DNA of 64,000 bases from an uncultured Candidatus Saccharibacteria bacterium. GTDB lineage: Bacteria; Patescibacteriota; Saccharimonadia; Saccharimonadales; Saccharimonadaceae. The notes beneath the pieces are model-generated. The model saw nothing but the letters and a program-made list of their open reading frames with translations, had not been told where the DNA came from and did not search any database. Of the stretch, positions 33,913 through 42,247 are shown piece after piece. The position numbers and the translations under genes are program-made. Position 1 is the first letter of the stretch. The number at the start of each line of letters is the position of its first letter. Location: assembly GCA_948288625.1 (NCBI GenBank), contig CAOHYA010000001.1, positions 310,001-374,000 on the forward strand, given 5' to 3'.

Positions 33913-34623
33913 ATGAATGGAGGCGAGGGAAGGTACGAAGTGACACCGCTTATTGCGGCTGCGCACGAATTAAAAGCGCCATTGGCGTTGATGCGCCAAC
34001 TTGCCCTCCGGCTTGGCGACGATCAGCTAACGGATGCTGAACGGCAGCGCTTATTGCAGCAAACCGTGCTTACCAGCGAGCGTGCCCTGCGCCTTACCAG
34101 CGACCTTACGAAAGCCTCCCGGCTTGATTCGGCGCTCTTCCAGCTTGAACCTATCAACCCCGACCAGTTATGTCGTGACGTCGTCAGCGAGTTACAGCCA
34201 CTCTTCAAGGCGTACGGACGTTCGGTGGCGGTGAAAGGCCGGAAACACCCACTATTGCTAGTGGCGAACCGTGATTTGTTACGACGAATTTTATTAGGCT
34301 TCAGCGATAATGCGCTTCATTATAGTCAACCCGGAACTGCGGTGCATTTGCAAATTCAGGCATTTAAAAAGTCCGGTATCGTTCGGGTGGGCGTCCGCGA
34401 TTTTGGACCAGCGTTATCGAGCGATATGTGGCGAACGTTGCAAAAGAAACTTGATACCGCGCCGCAAGCGATTCACGCTCGACCGGAAAGTAGCGGCCTC
34501 GGGTTATTTATCGCCAGCCAATTTGCCGATGCCATGAATGGCCGAATCGGAGCGGTGCGTCATAAAGACGGGGCGACTTTTTATGTCGAATTGCAAGCCT
34601 CGCGCCAATTGAGTTTTCTATGA
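33913..34623 (+). CDS. Soluble histidine kinase without sensor domain
   Basis: A 236-residue kinase core. The H-box is HELKAPL (about residue 19), the N-box is DNALHYS, G1 is VRDFGPAL and G2 is SSGLGLFIASQ, in the correct order. There is no membrane helix, PAS, GAF or HAMP domain, so any signal must reach it through partner proteins. The receiver gene overlaps its stop by 4 nt, giving a coupled two-component pair in which neither partner has a conventional input or output domain. Confidence 0.92.
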   Translation: MNGGEGRYEVTPLIAAAHELKAPLALMRQLALRLGDDQLTDAERQRLLQQTVLTSERALRLTSDLTKASRLDSALFQLEPINPDQLCRDVVSELQPLFKAYGRSVAVKGRKHPLLLVANRDLLRRILLGFSDNALHYSQPGTAVHLQIQAFKKSGIVRVGVRDFGPALSSDMWRTLQKKLDTAPQAIHARPESSGLGLFIASQFADAMNGRIGAVRHKDGATFYVELQASRQLSFL

Positions 34624-34982
34624 CCAAGGTATTGCTTGTGGAAGATGACGCATGGTTGGCCGAAGTTGAGGCGGGCGTGTTGTTGAAAGCTGGATATGAC
34701 GTGCAGGTTGCGCCCCATGCGCCGGCGGCCATAGAATTGGTAGATAGCTTCCAGCCTGAAGTGATAGTACTCGATGTCTTATTGGCCGGCTCGACGGCTT
34801 TCGCGTTGTTAAATGAGCTCCAATCGTATACGGACACCGGGATCGTACCCGTGGTTCTGTGCACGAACATAGCCGACCAGTTTGATGCTGAAAACTTAAA
34901 GGAATACGGGGTAAAACGGGTCGTTGACAAAACGACAATGCACCCCGATGACCTGGTAGCTGCCGTACGGAGCGTCGAATGA
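34620..34982 (+). CDS. Receiver-only response regulator
   Basis: Single receiver domain (120 aa). Acidic pair EDD at residues 8-10, phospho-acceptor in VIVLDVLLAGS, Thr-position residues in VVLCTNIA, and Lys in VVDKTTM. It overlaps both the kinase (4 nt) and recO (4 nt), so the three are one operon. As with the receiver at 26137, output must be by protein interaction. Confidence 0.92.
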   Translation: MTKVLLVEDDAWLAEVEAGVLLKAGYDVQVAPHAPAAIELVDSFQPEVIVLDVLLAGSTAFALLNELQSYTDTGIVPVVLCTNIADQFDAENLKEYGVKRVVDKTTMHPDDLVAAVRSVE

Positions 34983-35656
34983 GAACGCACCGTACCCGTG
35001 CAATTGTTCTAAGACGGACGAATTACGGCGAGGCAGACCGTATTCTTCAGCTGCTTACCCCTGATGGCCGGAGGAGCGTCATGGCCAAGGGGGTGCGTAA
35101 GGAAAAAAGCAAATTGGCGGGCGGCATAGAACTTTTCGCGGTCAGCGACGTGGTGCTAGGCGAAGGTAAAGGTGATCTAGGTATACTTACTTCTGCTCAA
35201 CTTGTGCATTTTTACCGCCATATACTAGAAGATTATGACCGACTGCAATTTGGGTATCGCGCAATTAAATTGACCAGCAAAGCAAGTGACACGGTGGACG
35301 AACCGGAATGGTTCGACTTACTCGGCGAGGTGTTGGCGGCCCTTGATGCGCTTACTATTCCACTCGAACTGATAGAAACCTGGTTCTTACTGCGCTACTC
35401 GGCATTGTTGGGACGAGAACTGAACCTCGACCTTGATATCGACGGGGTGCCTTTGACGGCTGAAACGAATTATCGCTATGATTCGGGCGAACAAGGGTTA
35501 CGACCATTACAGAGCGGAGAAGTCACCAGCGACCATGTTAAATTATTACGCCTGATAGCCACTCGTTCATTGAAAGTATTGGTACAAATCGGTGGAATAG
35601 GCGCTATTTTACCGGAATGCTTACGAGTAGCCAGGGAACATTCGGCGCTTGAATAA
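34979..35656 (+). CDS. recO: DNA repair protein RecO
   Basis: RecFOR-pathway mediator that helps load RecA on SSB-coated DNA. 225 residues, about normal. The N-terminal OB fold begins MRTHRTRAIVLRRTNYGEAD with the family pattern RILQLLTPDGRRSVMAKGVR, followed by helices; no CxxC zinc motif is seen in the C-terminal half, as in several zinc-free RecO proteins. It overlaps the receiver gene by 4 nt. Confidence 0.92.
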   Translation: MRTHRTRAIVLRRTNYGEADRILQLLTPDGRRSVMAKGVRKEKSKLAGGIELFAVSDVVLGEGKGDLGILTSAQLVHFYRHILEDYDRLQFGYRAIKLTSKASDTVDEPEWFDLLGEVLAALDALTIPLELIETWFLLRYSALLGRELNLDLDIDGVPLTAETNYRYDSGEQGLRPLQSGEVTSDHVKLLRLIATRSLKVLVQIGGIGAILPECLRVAREHSALE

Positions 35657-35660
35657 GAAA

Positions 35661-35698
35661 AGTCCCTGCCATCCGAAGACAGCAGGGAAGTTTCTTTT
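35661..35698 (+). terminator. Intrinsic terminator of recO
   Basis: Stem TCCCTGC (35663-35669) with GCAGGGA (35682-35688), then AGTTTCTTTTTC. It also separates the convergent orphan gene ending at 35712. Confidence 0.8.
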
Positions 35699-35711
35699 TC
35701 ATTTATTACCA

Positions 35712-36479
35712 CTACCCATGCTTCGAAAGAAGCCGGTAAATTCGATTCCCGAACATCGCCGCATACACGCGTTTACGTGAACCGGGCGAGTCTGATGTTC
35801 GATTCGTCAGGGTCAGCGCACGATCGAGATACGAGAACCGATCGACCAAGTATGACACGCGCATCAGTCGAATGAGGTTGTTCAACTGATAGACCTGGAA
35901 ATCATCGCCCAGAGCCCGGAGGTCCGAATCGGCCTGTTCGACGAGCTGACGCGCCCATCTCGCTTCGGCGTAATCGTACCGGACGCGCATATCGAAAAAG
36001 AGCATGCCACGAAACCCCTTGGTGACGGCAATTTCCGCTTCGATACGTCCGTACTCTTCTTCACTCAGGTCTTTTTTAAGTTCTTCATACAGAAGAACGA
36101 GGCTTGTCATGAATGCGTTGTCAGCTAATGGCGTATAGGGCGAGATGGCGTCCGGATGCTGCTTCCTGTAGACGAGGCTTTGCTCGTAAAACACGGCTCC
36201 TTGATCGCGGTGAATAGCGGCCTTCAGTCGAGCGTCGTCTATGCTGTCGACCTGCTTCAGGGCCTCTGAGAGATACACGGCCGCCCCAGCGAGCCAGTGC
36301 ATCAAACGGAGCGTAACGCCGGCCATTTGCAGACCTTGCACGCCTTCTTGGCGTATCGGGTCTTGGGTGGAAGCCTTCTCGAATTGCAAAAGCGCTTCTC
36401 TGTAATTGCCTTTTTGAAGCAGATCGTGCCCTTTTTCGAGCGCCTCGGCAATTTCCTTGTCTTGCAGATCTTCGGTCAT
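35712..36479 (-). CDS. Orphan TPR-like helical protein, 255 aa
   Basis: Exact family not recognised. Residues 12-45 (ALEKGHDLLQKGNYREALLQ, FEKAS) fit a tetratricopeptide repeat, and the remaining sequence is helical with further repeat-like spacing (AAVYLSEALKQV). No signal peptide or membrane helix. ATG 36479 with AAAGG upstream is chosen; the longer frame to 36653 runs through the promoter and is rejected. The promoter is TTGACT-17-TATAAT (36526-36554). Codons are C/G-ending relative to recO and glyS. One of the self-contained orphan units; probably a protein-interaction scaffold (inference). Confidence 0.65.
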   Translation of the reverse strand: MTEDLQDKEIAEALEKGHDLLQKGNYREALLQFEKASTQDPIRQEGVQGLQMAGVTLRLMHWLAGAAVYLSEALKQVDSIDDARLKAAIHRDQGAVFYEQSLVYRKQHPDAISPYTPLADNAFMTSLVLLYEELKKDLSEEEYGRIEAEIAVTKGFRGMLFFDMRVRYDYAEARWARQLVEQADSDLRALGDDFQVYQLNNLIRLMRVSYLVDRFSYLDRALTLTNRTSDSPGSRKRVYAAMFGNRIYRLLSKHG

Positions 36480-36525
36480 GAAGGTACCTTTGTTCGGTGG
36501 TTTAGATTGAAAAAGAACTATGTAT

Positions 36526-36554
36526 ATTATACTAACTAAATAAGTAAAAGTCAA
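36526..36554 (-). promoter_or_regulatory. Promoter of the TPR-like orphan gene
   Basis: Minus strand TTGACT (36554-36549), 17-bp spacer, TATAAT (36531-36526). Leader about 40 nt. Confidence 0.88.
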
Positions 36555-36594
36555 TATACGTAAGAGGTGGGACATGCTATAATGAACGGTAATT

Positions 36595-37941
36595 ATGAGT
36601 ACGACCCCAAACATGGAAGAGATTGTCAGTTTAGCTAAGCGCCGCGGCTTCATTTACCCTGGTTCAGATATTTACGGCGGCCTCAGCGGTACATGGGATT
36701 TCGGTCCATTAGGTGTGCAGCTCAAGCGTAACATCATGAAGCTATGGTGGGATATGTTCGTCGACCAACGCGAAGATATGTACGGCGTCGACGCAGCCAT
36801 TTTGATGAACCAAAAAGTATGGCAGGCAAGTGGCCATGTCGATACGTTTACCGACCCACTCGTGGAAGACCTTGAAACCAAACAACGTTTTCGGGCCGAT
36901 CATCTACTTAAAGATGCCGGTCATTCCGTCGATGGCTTGAGCTTGGACCAAATGACCGCGCTCATCAAAGAGCAAGGCGTGAAAAGCCCGAACGGGAACG
37001 AATTGTCTGAGGTACGTACCTTCAACATGATGTTCAAGACGACCGTGGGGCCCGTAGCGGATGATCTGTCCATTAGTTATCTGCGCCCAGAAACGGCGCA
37101 AGGGATTTTTACGAACTACAAAAACGTGCTCGACTCTTTTTATCCCGATCTCCCATTCGGGTTGGCGCAGCAAGGTAAGGCGTTCCGTAACGAAATTAGT
37201 CCCCGCGACTTCATTTTCCGCTCTCGCGAATTCGAGCAAATGGAAATTGAATATTTCGTAAATCCGGCTGCATGGGAAGAGTCGTTTGAACACTGGCGCC
37301 AGCAAGTATGGAAGTGGACGCAAGCGCTTGGGTTACCGGATGACATGGTACATGAACTAGAAGTCTCGGAGAATGACCGAGCTCACTACAGCAAGCGAAC
37401 CATCGACTTCGAATTTGATTTCCCGATCGGGCGCGAAGAGTTACTCGGTTTGGCCTATCGAACCGATTTTGATCTTGGCAACATTCAGCGGGTGAGCGGT
37501 AAAAATATGGAATATACCATCAAAGGTACCAACGAAAAATTTGTCCCGCATGTCATCGAACCATCATTTGGTGTCGAGCGTGCCCTCATGGCCGTGCTTA
37601 CCGCTGCTTTTACGCAGGATGAAGTAAACGGTGAAGCTCGCACTTATTTGCGACTTCCTGAACACCTCGCTCCGGTGCGCTTTGCTGTATCACCGTTGGT
37701 ACGCAACAAGCCTGAGCTGGTCGCGAAAGCCCGTGAAGTATACGACATTCTCAAAAAGAAATACGGTGCTGTCATGTGGGATGACAACGGCAACATCGGT
37801 AAGAGGTATCGCCGCCAAGACGAAATCGGCACCCCGTACTGCGTGGTCGTTGATTTCGATACGCTCGAAACCGATGGTCTCGTTTCGATCCGGCACCGTG
37901 ACACCACCGAGCAAACGCGCGTAAAACCCGAAGAATTATAG
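36595..37941 (+). CDS. glyS: Glycyl-tRNA synthetase, dimeric (alpha2) type
   Basis: Class II enzyme charging tRNA-Gly (448 aa), of the eukaryote/archaea/Gram-positive single-subunit type rather than the glyQ-glyS tetramer. Start region MEEIVSLAKRRGFIYPGSDI, then YGGLSGTWDFGPLG (motif 1 region), motif 2 in FRNEISPRDFIFRSREFEQM, motif 3 in PHVIEPSFGVERALMAVL, and the anticodon-binding domain from about 350. TGCTATAAT ends 11 nt before the ATG with no ribosome site. A small unknown gene follows after 5 nt. Confidence 0.96.
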   Translation: MSTTPNMEEIVSLAKRRGFIYPGSDIYGGLSGTWDFGPLGVQLKRNIMKLWWDMFVDQREDMYGVDAAILMNQKVWQASGHVDTFTDPLVEDLETKQRFRADHLLKDAGHSVDGLSLDQMTALIKEQGVKSPNGNELSEVRTFNMMFKTTVGPVADDLSISYLRPETAQGIFTNYKNVLDSFYPDLPFGLAQQGKAFRNEISPRDFIFRSREFEQMEIEYFVNPAAWEESFEHWRQQVWKWTQALGLPDDMVHELEVSENDRAHYSKRTIDFEFDFPIGREELLGLAYRTDFDLGNIQRVSGKNMEYTIKGTNEKFVPHVIEPSFGVERALMAVLTAAFTQDEVNGEARTYLRLPEHLAPVRFAVSPLVRNKPELVAKAREVYDILKKKYGAVMWDDNGNIGKRYRRQDEIGTPYCVVVDFDTLETDGLVSIRHRDTTEQTRVKPEEL

Positions 37942-37946
37942 ATGCC

Positions 37947-38210
37947 ATGGAAAAACCTGTCGGCTCACCCCTGGAGCAGCTTAAAAATATAAGTGAAACG
38001 ATGGAGGAGAGGTGGCAGCGGGTCGTCGATGCGCTCATGCAAGCAACCCTTGAATATTTACCTGACATGACCAACGCAGAAAAGCTGATGCTAAGGGAGG
38101 ATTTTTGGCATACGCATCCTTTGATTTTAGGAAGAGCCGAACTAATTCAACCGGGAATCACTGATCGGATTATCACACGTTCCGAACATCTTGTTCGCCA
38201 ACGAAAGTAA
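37947..38210 (+). CDS. Small unknown helical protein, 87 aa
   Basis: No family recognised. A soluble, predicted all-helical protein (for example EERWQRVVDALMQATLEYLP) with a basic C-terminus RSEHLVRQRK. It lies 5 nt after glyS and in the same codon style, so it is probably translated from the glyS mRNA. There is no clear Shine-Dalgarno. The clean frame and position support it as a gene. Confidence 0.65.
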   Translation: MEKPVGSPLEQLKNISETMEERWQRVVDALMQATLEYLPDMTNAEKLMLREDFWHTHPLILGRAELIQPGITDRIITRSEHLVRQRK

Positions 38211-38240
38211 TCTTAGTTTACGAACTGGTATAATAGATGC

Positions 38241-38543
38241 ATGAAAGCAATCTGGAATAACGAAATTTTAGCCGATGCACCGAAAGAAGAGTTGATCCGT
38301 ATCGAAGGAAACTGGTATTTCCCACCTAAATACTTGAACTGGGAATTTTTTCAAGAAAGCGACCACCATACTACTTGTGTATGGAAGGGTGAAGCGAGCT
38401 ACTACGACGTGGTCGTAGCAGGCGACGTGAACGAATTTGGCGCATGGTATTACGAAGAACCTAAAGAAGGCTCGGTAGAACGTGTAAAGAAAGACTTTTC
38501 AAACTACGTCGCATTTTGGAATGGGATCGAAGTAACCGAATAA
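38241..38543 (+). CDS. DUF427 domain protein
   Basis: A 100-residue one-domain protein matching DUF427 along its length: MKAIWNNEILADAPKEELIR, then YFPPKYLNWEFFQESDHHTT, CVWKGEASYYDVVV, WYYEEPKEGS and a closing VAFWNGIEV. The His-Thr-Thr-Cys-Trp-Lys-Gly segment is the conserved core of the family, whose biochemical role is not established. TGGTATAAT (38229-38234) ends 6 nt before the ATG with no ribosome site: predicted leaderless. Confidence 0.92.
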   Translation: MKAIWNNEILADAPKEELIRIEGNWYFPPKYLNWEFFQESDHHTTCVWKGEASYYDVVVAGDVNEFGAWYYEEPKEGSVERVKKDFSNYVAFWNGIEVTE

Positions 38544-38587
38544 GCTTCTGCTTTGCGTTGATGTAACGGCGCCTTATACTTCATTCT

Positions 38588-39481
38588 ATGAACCTCAATA
38601 AAATTCCAAACATACCTAAGCGTCATCGAGCGCCAGATCATTTAGCTAGTGAAACATGGCATTTGGCTAACGCACTTTCTGGCGGTACATGGGATCAAAA
38701 AGAGATTGAACGAGTGCAATTGACTCGTTCAATTGTCGAATCAATTTATCCGACGTATGATGTCGAAGCTAAAGCTGAGGAAAATAAGAATTCTTTGGAT
38801 GACGAGAATTCCGCCGAGTATAGCGAAGGAGAAGTACCTACACATACTCAACCTGTCGGAAGCGAGGTAACGTTATCATTTCTAGCAGTGAAGCGATACA
38901 TGGAGTATGAAGAAGGTCTCGTACCATTCTACGTACTACAAAGCGAAACAACGCAACATATCGAGAAAGAAGAAATTCCTAATAACGTACTAGAAGAAAT
39001 CGTGGAAGATGCTGGCGCATCTGCATCTGCTTTATTTAGCATGGAAGACGATGAAGATGATTCATCTGATGTGGTCAGTTTTGATAAATATGCAATTCAC
39101 CGAACGCAAAAGGTGTTATATGAAATTGATCAATATGGTGAAATCGATGACTATTCAATTTCATATGCATATAGCCTTGACGGTAGCACAGTGCATGAAA
39201 CCGAATATACAAATTCAGAGAGTGGCAGGACATGGGATCCCGTGACTATCGCCGACGGCTCTTCTTTGGAGGGTAAACCTTTTCTTCTACCAGTGCTCAA
39301 TAAAGCTGCATATAAACGTGAAATAAAAAACTTCAATGACTCGTTCATCGCATTATTAGCAGAGAAGGAGTTGAGTGAAGCGATGGAATTCAGCGCTCTT
39401 CCAAGACAAGAGCACATTCGCCGTATTTTAGGTATGCTTGGCGTGCTTTCGGGTGGGATTGTCGACTTACGAAAACGTTAG
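38588..39481 (+). CDS. Acidic unknown protein, 297 aa
   Basis: No family recognised. A soluble, strongly acidic middle (residues 60-90 and 140-165, rich in Asp, Glu and Ser) is flanked by a short basic Pro-rich start (NIPKRHRAPDHL) and a helical C-terminus with ALPRQEHIRRILGMLGVLSG. Codons are more A/T-ending than neighbours. TTGCGT-16-TATACT ends 7 nt before the ATG: predicted leaderless. Confidence 0.7.
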   Translation: MNLNKIPNIPKRHRAPDHLASETWHLANALSGGTWDQKEIERVQLTRSIVESIYPTYDVEAKAEENKNSLDDENSAEYSEGEVPTHTQPVGSEVTLSFLAVKRYMEYEEGLVPFYVLQSETTQHIEKEEIPNNVLEEIVEDAGASASALFSMEDDEDDSSDVVSFDKYAIHRTQKVLYEIDQYGEIDDYSISYAYSLDGSTVHETEYTNSESGRTWDPVTIADGSSLEGKPFLLPVLNKAAYKREIKNFNDSFIALLAEKELSEAMEFSALPRQEHIRRILGMLGVLSGGIVDLRKR

Positions 39482-39513
39482 GGTGGACCGCCACGAATGG
39501 TACAATGATACCT

Positions 39514-39933
39514 ATGATTACTTACTATACTGATGGAAGCGCAAGCCCGAATCCAGGCCCTGGTGGCTACTCGGTCATCAAAAACGGAGTGCCGCATGTC
39601 CTTGGCAGCGAAGAGGGTATCACTACCAATATTCGTATGGAAGGCAAGGCGATCATCGCAGCTTTGAAAGACGCGGACGGCGAAGAAGCTGAAATTTATA
39701 CTGACAGTGAATTCTGGATCAACGTCATTACGAAATGGGCTCCCGGTTGGGAAGCAAAGGGCTGGAAGAAGAAAGGTGGTGAAATCAAGAACCTCGATAT
39801 CGTCCAAGAAGCGTATCCACTGTATCAAAACTCGAACGCAGTACTGAATTGGGTGCGTGGCCATGAAGGTGATGAAGGCAACGAAATGGCCGACGAATGG
39901 GCGAACAAGGCACGCGAAGGCGTGAGGCTTTAG
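39514..39933 (+). CDS. rnhA: Ribonuclease HI
   Basis: Degrades RNA in RNA-DNA hybrids. 139 residues. The catalytic carboxylates are Asp in YYTDGSASPNPGPGGY, Glu in RMEGKAIIAAL, Asp in IYTDSEFWIN and Asp near the end in GNEMADEWANKA; the basic protrusion is in WEAKGWKKKGGEIKN. TACAAT (39501-39506) is 7 nt before ATG 39514; the ATG at 39505 is created by the -10 box and is rejected. Confidence 0.95.
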   Translation: MITYYTDGSASPNPGPGGYSVIKNGVPHVLGSEEGITTNIRMEGKAIIAALKDADGEEAEIYTDSEFWINVITKWAPGWEAKGWKKKGGEIKNLDIVQEAYPLYQNSNAVLNWVRGHEGDEGNEMADEWANKAREGVRL

Positions 39934-39997
39934 GCTCCGTCAAGTTAGTGTTTCATGCTATACTAGCCAATAATAATCGGGTGGGCAAGGAGGCACG

Positions 39998-41026
39998 ATG
40001 AGCTTTTCTGAAGACCGTATACCCGAGTATAGTAGCCGAAGAATTTTGAATGGGCTATCTGAGAGATCTTCTTTAGGGGAAGGGGGCCCGTATCGCCCCG
40101 ACCTGTCCGAAATCGCTTCGCTTGAATCTCGACGGGAAGTCGGTTTACAAGAACTGCGATCAGCTTTAGCGACGACGGCAGCACTACTTACCGAGTTATC
40201 GATTCCTATGGAAAGGAAGGAAAGAGCTGTGATCGATTCTCTGAACGAAAAAATAGGCAGCTATACTGATGAGCGATACGATACCGAATACCAACAAAAG
40301 GCAAAACAAGAAGTATATGAAATCGTCGAGCAGCTCGGTCTTCAAGATGGTGGCCCGGCAGCATCGATACTCACTTCATCGCATTGGTCGGCCACATGGA
40401 GCCAAGGCTATCCAAAGGAATTCGATGAAATAACCAGTATGTCATTACGGAAGCGGGACGGAGTGTATTCGCTCGTTCGTACAAAGTGGGAGTCCGAAAT
40501 GTGGAGGGCGGTTACGAAAATGAAAAGTCATACCCGGATCGCTTATTTTGACACCGAAGGTATGGTACGGCTCCCATATGGAAATTCACAGAACCTTACC
40601 AACGAAAACGCCGGTCCAGTCTCGGCGCTCGTGACACCTCGAACGCGTTTAAAGCCCTTGCTATGGTCATCTTTGAAGCTGGAACTGATGCGTACTGCCG
40701 AAAACGTCCGCGTTCAAACCTTGAAGGACAGAATTGGAACTGCGCTTCCGCTGACGTCACTCGTGATGCATAGGCCTGACATTGGCCTAAATGATAGATA
40801 TTATCCAAAAGGAACGTATTATTATAGCGGTGGAGTCGGTGAAAAAATGACCGCCACCTTATTCGAAAATTATAAGAACCAGCATCTTTCGCACGTCGAA
40901 ATTATGAACCGGAATGATTACAGTGAACGTGCATATATCGACTTCGGTGATCTTACCTTAGGTGGAAGTACCGATAGGGCGGAAGAGTTCGTATCGGCCC
41001 TTGAAGCTGCGATTCCTCAAGAATAA
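39998..41026 (+). CDS. Unknown protein, 342 aa
   Basis: No family recognised. Soluble, with a helical N-terminal half (residues 40-125 contain ELRSALATTAALLTELSIPM and a charged helix) and a beta-richer C-terminal half with YYPKGTYYYSGGVGEKMTAT. No catalytic motif stands out. Expression differs from its neighbours: TATACT about 25 nt upstream and a near-perfect Shine-Dalgarno (AAGGAGG, 5 nt spacing) before ATG 39998. Confidence 0.7.
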   Translation: MSFSEDRIPEYSSRRILNGLSERSSLGEGGPYRPDLSEIASLESRREVGLQELRSALATTAALLTELSIPMERKERAVIDSLNEKIGSYTDERYDTEYQQKAKQEVYEIVEQLGLQDGGPAASILTSSHWSATWSQGYPKEFDEITSMSLRKRDGVYSLVRTKWESEMWRAVTKMKSHTRIAYFDTEGMVRLPYGNSQNLTNENAGPVSALVTPRTRLKPLLWSSLKLELMRTAENVRVQTLKDRIGTALPLTSLVMHRPDIGLNDRYYPKGTYYYSGGVGEKMTATLFENYKNQHLSHVEIMNRNDYSERAYIDFGDLTLGGSTDRAEEFVSALEAAIPQE

Positions 41027-41039
41027 ACCGGTTATGTGG

Positions 41040-41068
41040 TTGACCGCCGTAGCTCCTGCACCTACAAT
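41040..41068 (+). promoter_or_regulatory. Promoter of the DUF4868 gene
   Basis: TTGACC (41040-41045), 17-bp spacer, TACAAT (41063-41068). Predicted leader about 20 nt without a clear ribosome site. Confidence 0.75.
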
Positions 41069-41096
41069 AAAACCTGTTGCTTAAACGGAAAAACAC

Positions 41097-42194
41097 ATGG
41101 ACGAAGAAAATACACCCGACATTACCGATACCTCAGAAGTGCCTGATATTGACGCTCCGATCAAAGAGTTCGCGCCTGTGAACGTACCTTCGCAGACGGC
41201 CGAACACGTCGATAAAATAGAAACGACCAACAATGATCATGATACGACGGACATTTTTTCATGGGCTAACCAAACCGATGGAGTCAAAAATGATTTGAAT
41301 GTCGAAGTATTCTTGTTCAATCGAAATTACACCCCTTATTCCACCAAGATTGCCAATGAGCTGGACGTGCAAACCAAGGCGCTTTTCTTATTCGATGCCA
41401 TCAACGAAATTACACTCGGTGCCGGTACCGGCCTGACAGTACGTGATTACGAATTGGTGGAAAGCGAAGAAAATACGATTCTCCGCACCGATTTGGCCAA
41501 AGTGGGCCGGGCCGAAACGCTGATTCACCTCATCGAAAACGAACGTTCGGATATCGTTGAGTTCAGCGAACAAGAACATGAGTTCAAGCGCATGAAGGGT
41601 ATCATTGCTCGGTATAGCCGTAAAGATGGTACGGGAGTGTTCTATATCGTGAAGCAGGTGAGCGCAGGCTTGCAAGGAGCGACCGCCTGGGAATTCATTG
41701 ACGGTACATTCAAGCCGTTCACCCCCGAGTTCGGATGGAAAGTTCCTGCTGACAACCAAGTGCTCATCGTGAACGGTGATATCTTCATCTATAACCAAAG
41801 CAAGTTCGAACGACTATTTAATTATGATTACAAAAAGCAACTATTAGCAGATGCTAAGGTAGCTGAAATCGAAAAGCTTTATAAATTAAGTTTTCCGGGC
41901 GAGGTGACGTTGCAATCACTCGTTTTGGAGAAAAAGCAAATTGTCAGTAAGCTACAAAAGCTAGAAGTCGGAGCGATCAGCCAAGAGCAAGCAATCGAGT
42001 ACGCCGATACGATGGAGCTTGAGCTCATGACCGACGATGCCGGCGCGATCATCATCATGGACGGTAACGACTTGAATATGTTCGTCAACCTTATCAACGA
42101 AGATTACATCACGAGCGAAATTACCGGTAAGCGGTACGAAATCAAAAGCAAAAAGCTTCTGGACGAACCTGAAGGTGAACCGCCTCGTGGATAA
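41097..42194 (+). CDS. DUF4868 (KwaB-like) protein
   Basis: A 365-residue soluble protein. Residues 1-60 are acidic and low-complexity. The rest follows the DUF4868 plan: a central beta region (FYIVKQVSAG), DNQVLIVNGDIFIYNQSKFE, then FNYDYKKQLLADAKVAEIEK and the diagnostic end FVNLINEDYITSEITGKRYE followed by IKSKKLL. DUF4868 is the domain of KwaB, the effector-side partner in the Kiwa anti-phage system, where it works with the membrane protein KwaA. No KwaA-like gene is adjacent here. The next gene is a PIF1-like helicase. A defence role is possible but unproven; many genomes carry DUF4868 genes outside Kiwa. Confidence 0.72.
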   Translation: MDEENTPDITDTSEVPDIDAPIKEFAPVNVPSQTAEHVDKIETTNNDHDTTDIFSWANQTDGVKNDLNVEVFLFNRNYTPYSTKIANELDVQTKALFLFDAINEITLGAGTGLTVRDYELVESEENTILRTDLAKVGRAETLIHLIENERSDIVEFSEQEHEFKRMKGIIARYSRKDGTGVFYIVKQVSAGLQGATAWEFIDGTFKPFTPEFGWKVPADNQVLIVNGDIFIYNQSKFERLFNYDYKKQLLADAKVAEIEKLYKLSFPGEVTLQSLVLEKKQIVSKLQKLEVGAISQEQAIEYADTMELELMTDDAGAIIIMDGNDLNMFVNLINEDYITSEITGKRYEIKSKKLLDEPEGEPPRG

Positions 42195-42247
42195 AATAGG
42201 ACATAAGCCGCTATAAGAATTCATCTTCGCGGGATATAATAAATACA

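Noticed and set aside
36480..36653. N-terminal extension of the TPR-like gene to 36653
   Set aside because: The extension reads through the TTGACT-TATAAT promoter; ATG 36479 has its own ribosome site.
41097..42194. Complete Kiwa system
   Set aside because: No four-helix KwaA-like membrane protein gene lies on either side of the DUF4868 gene.
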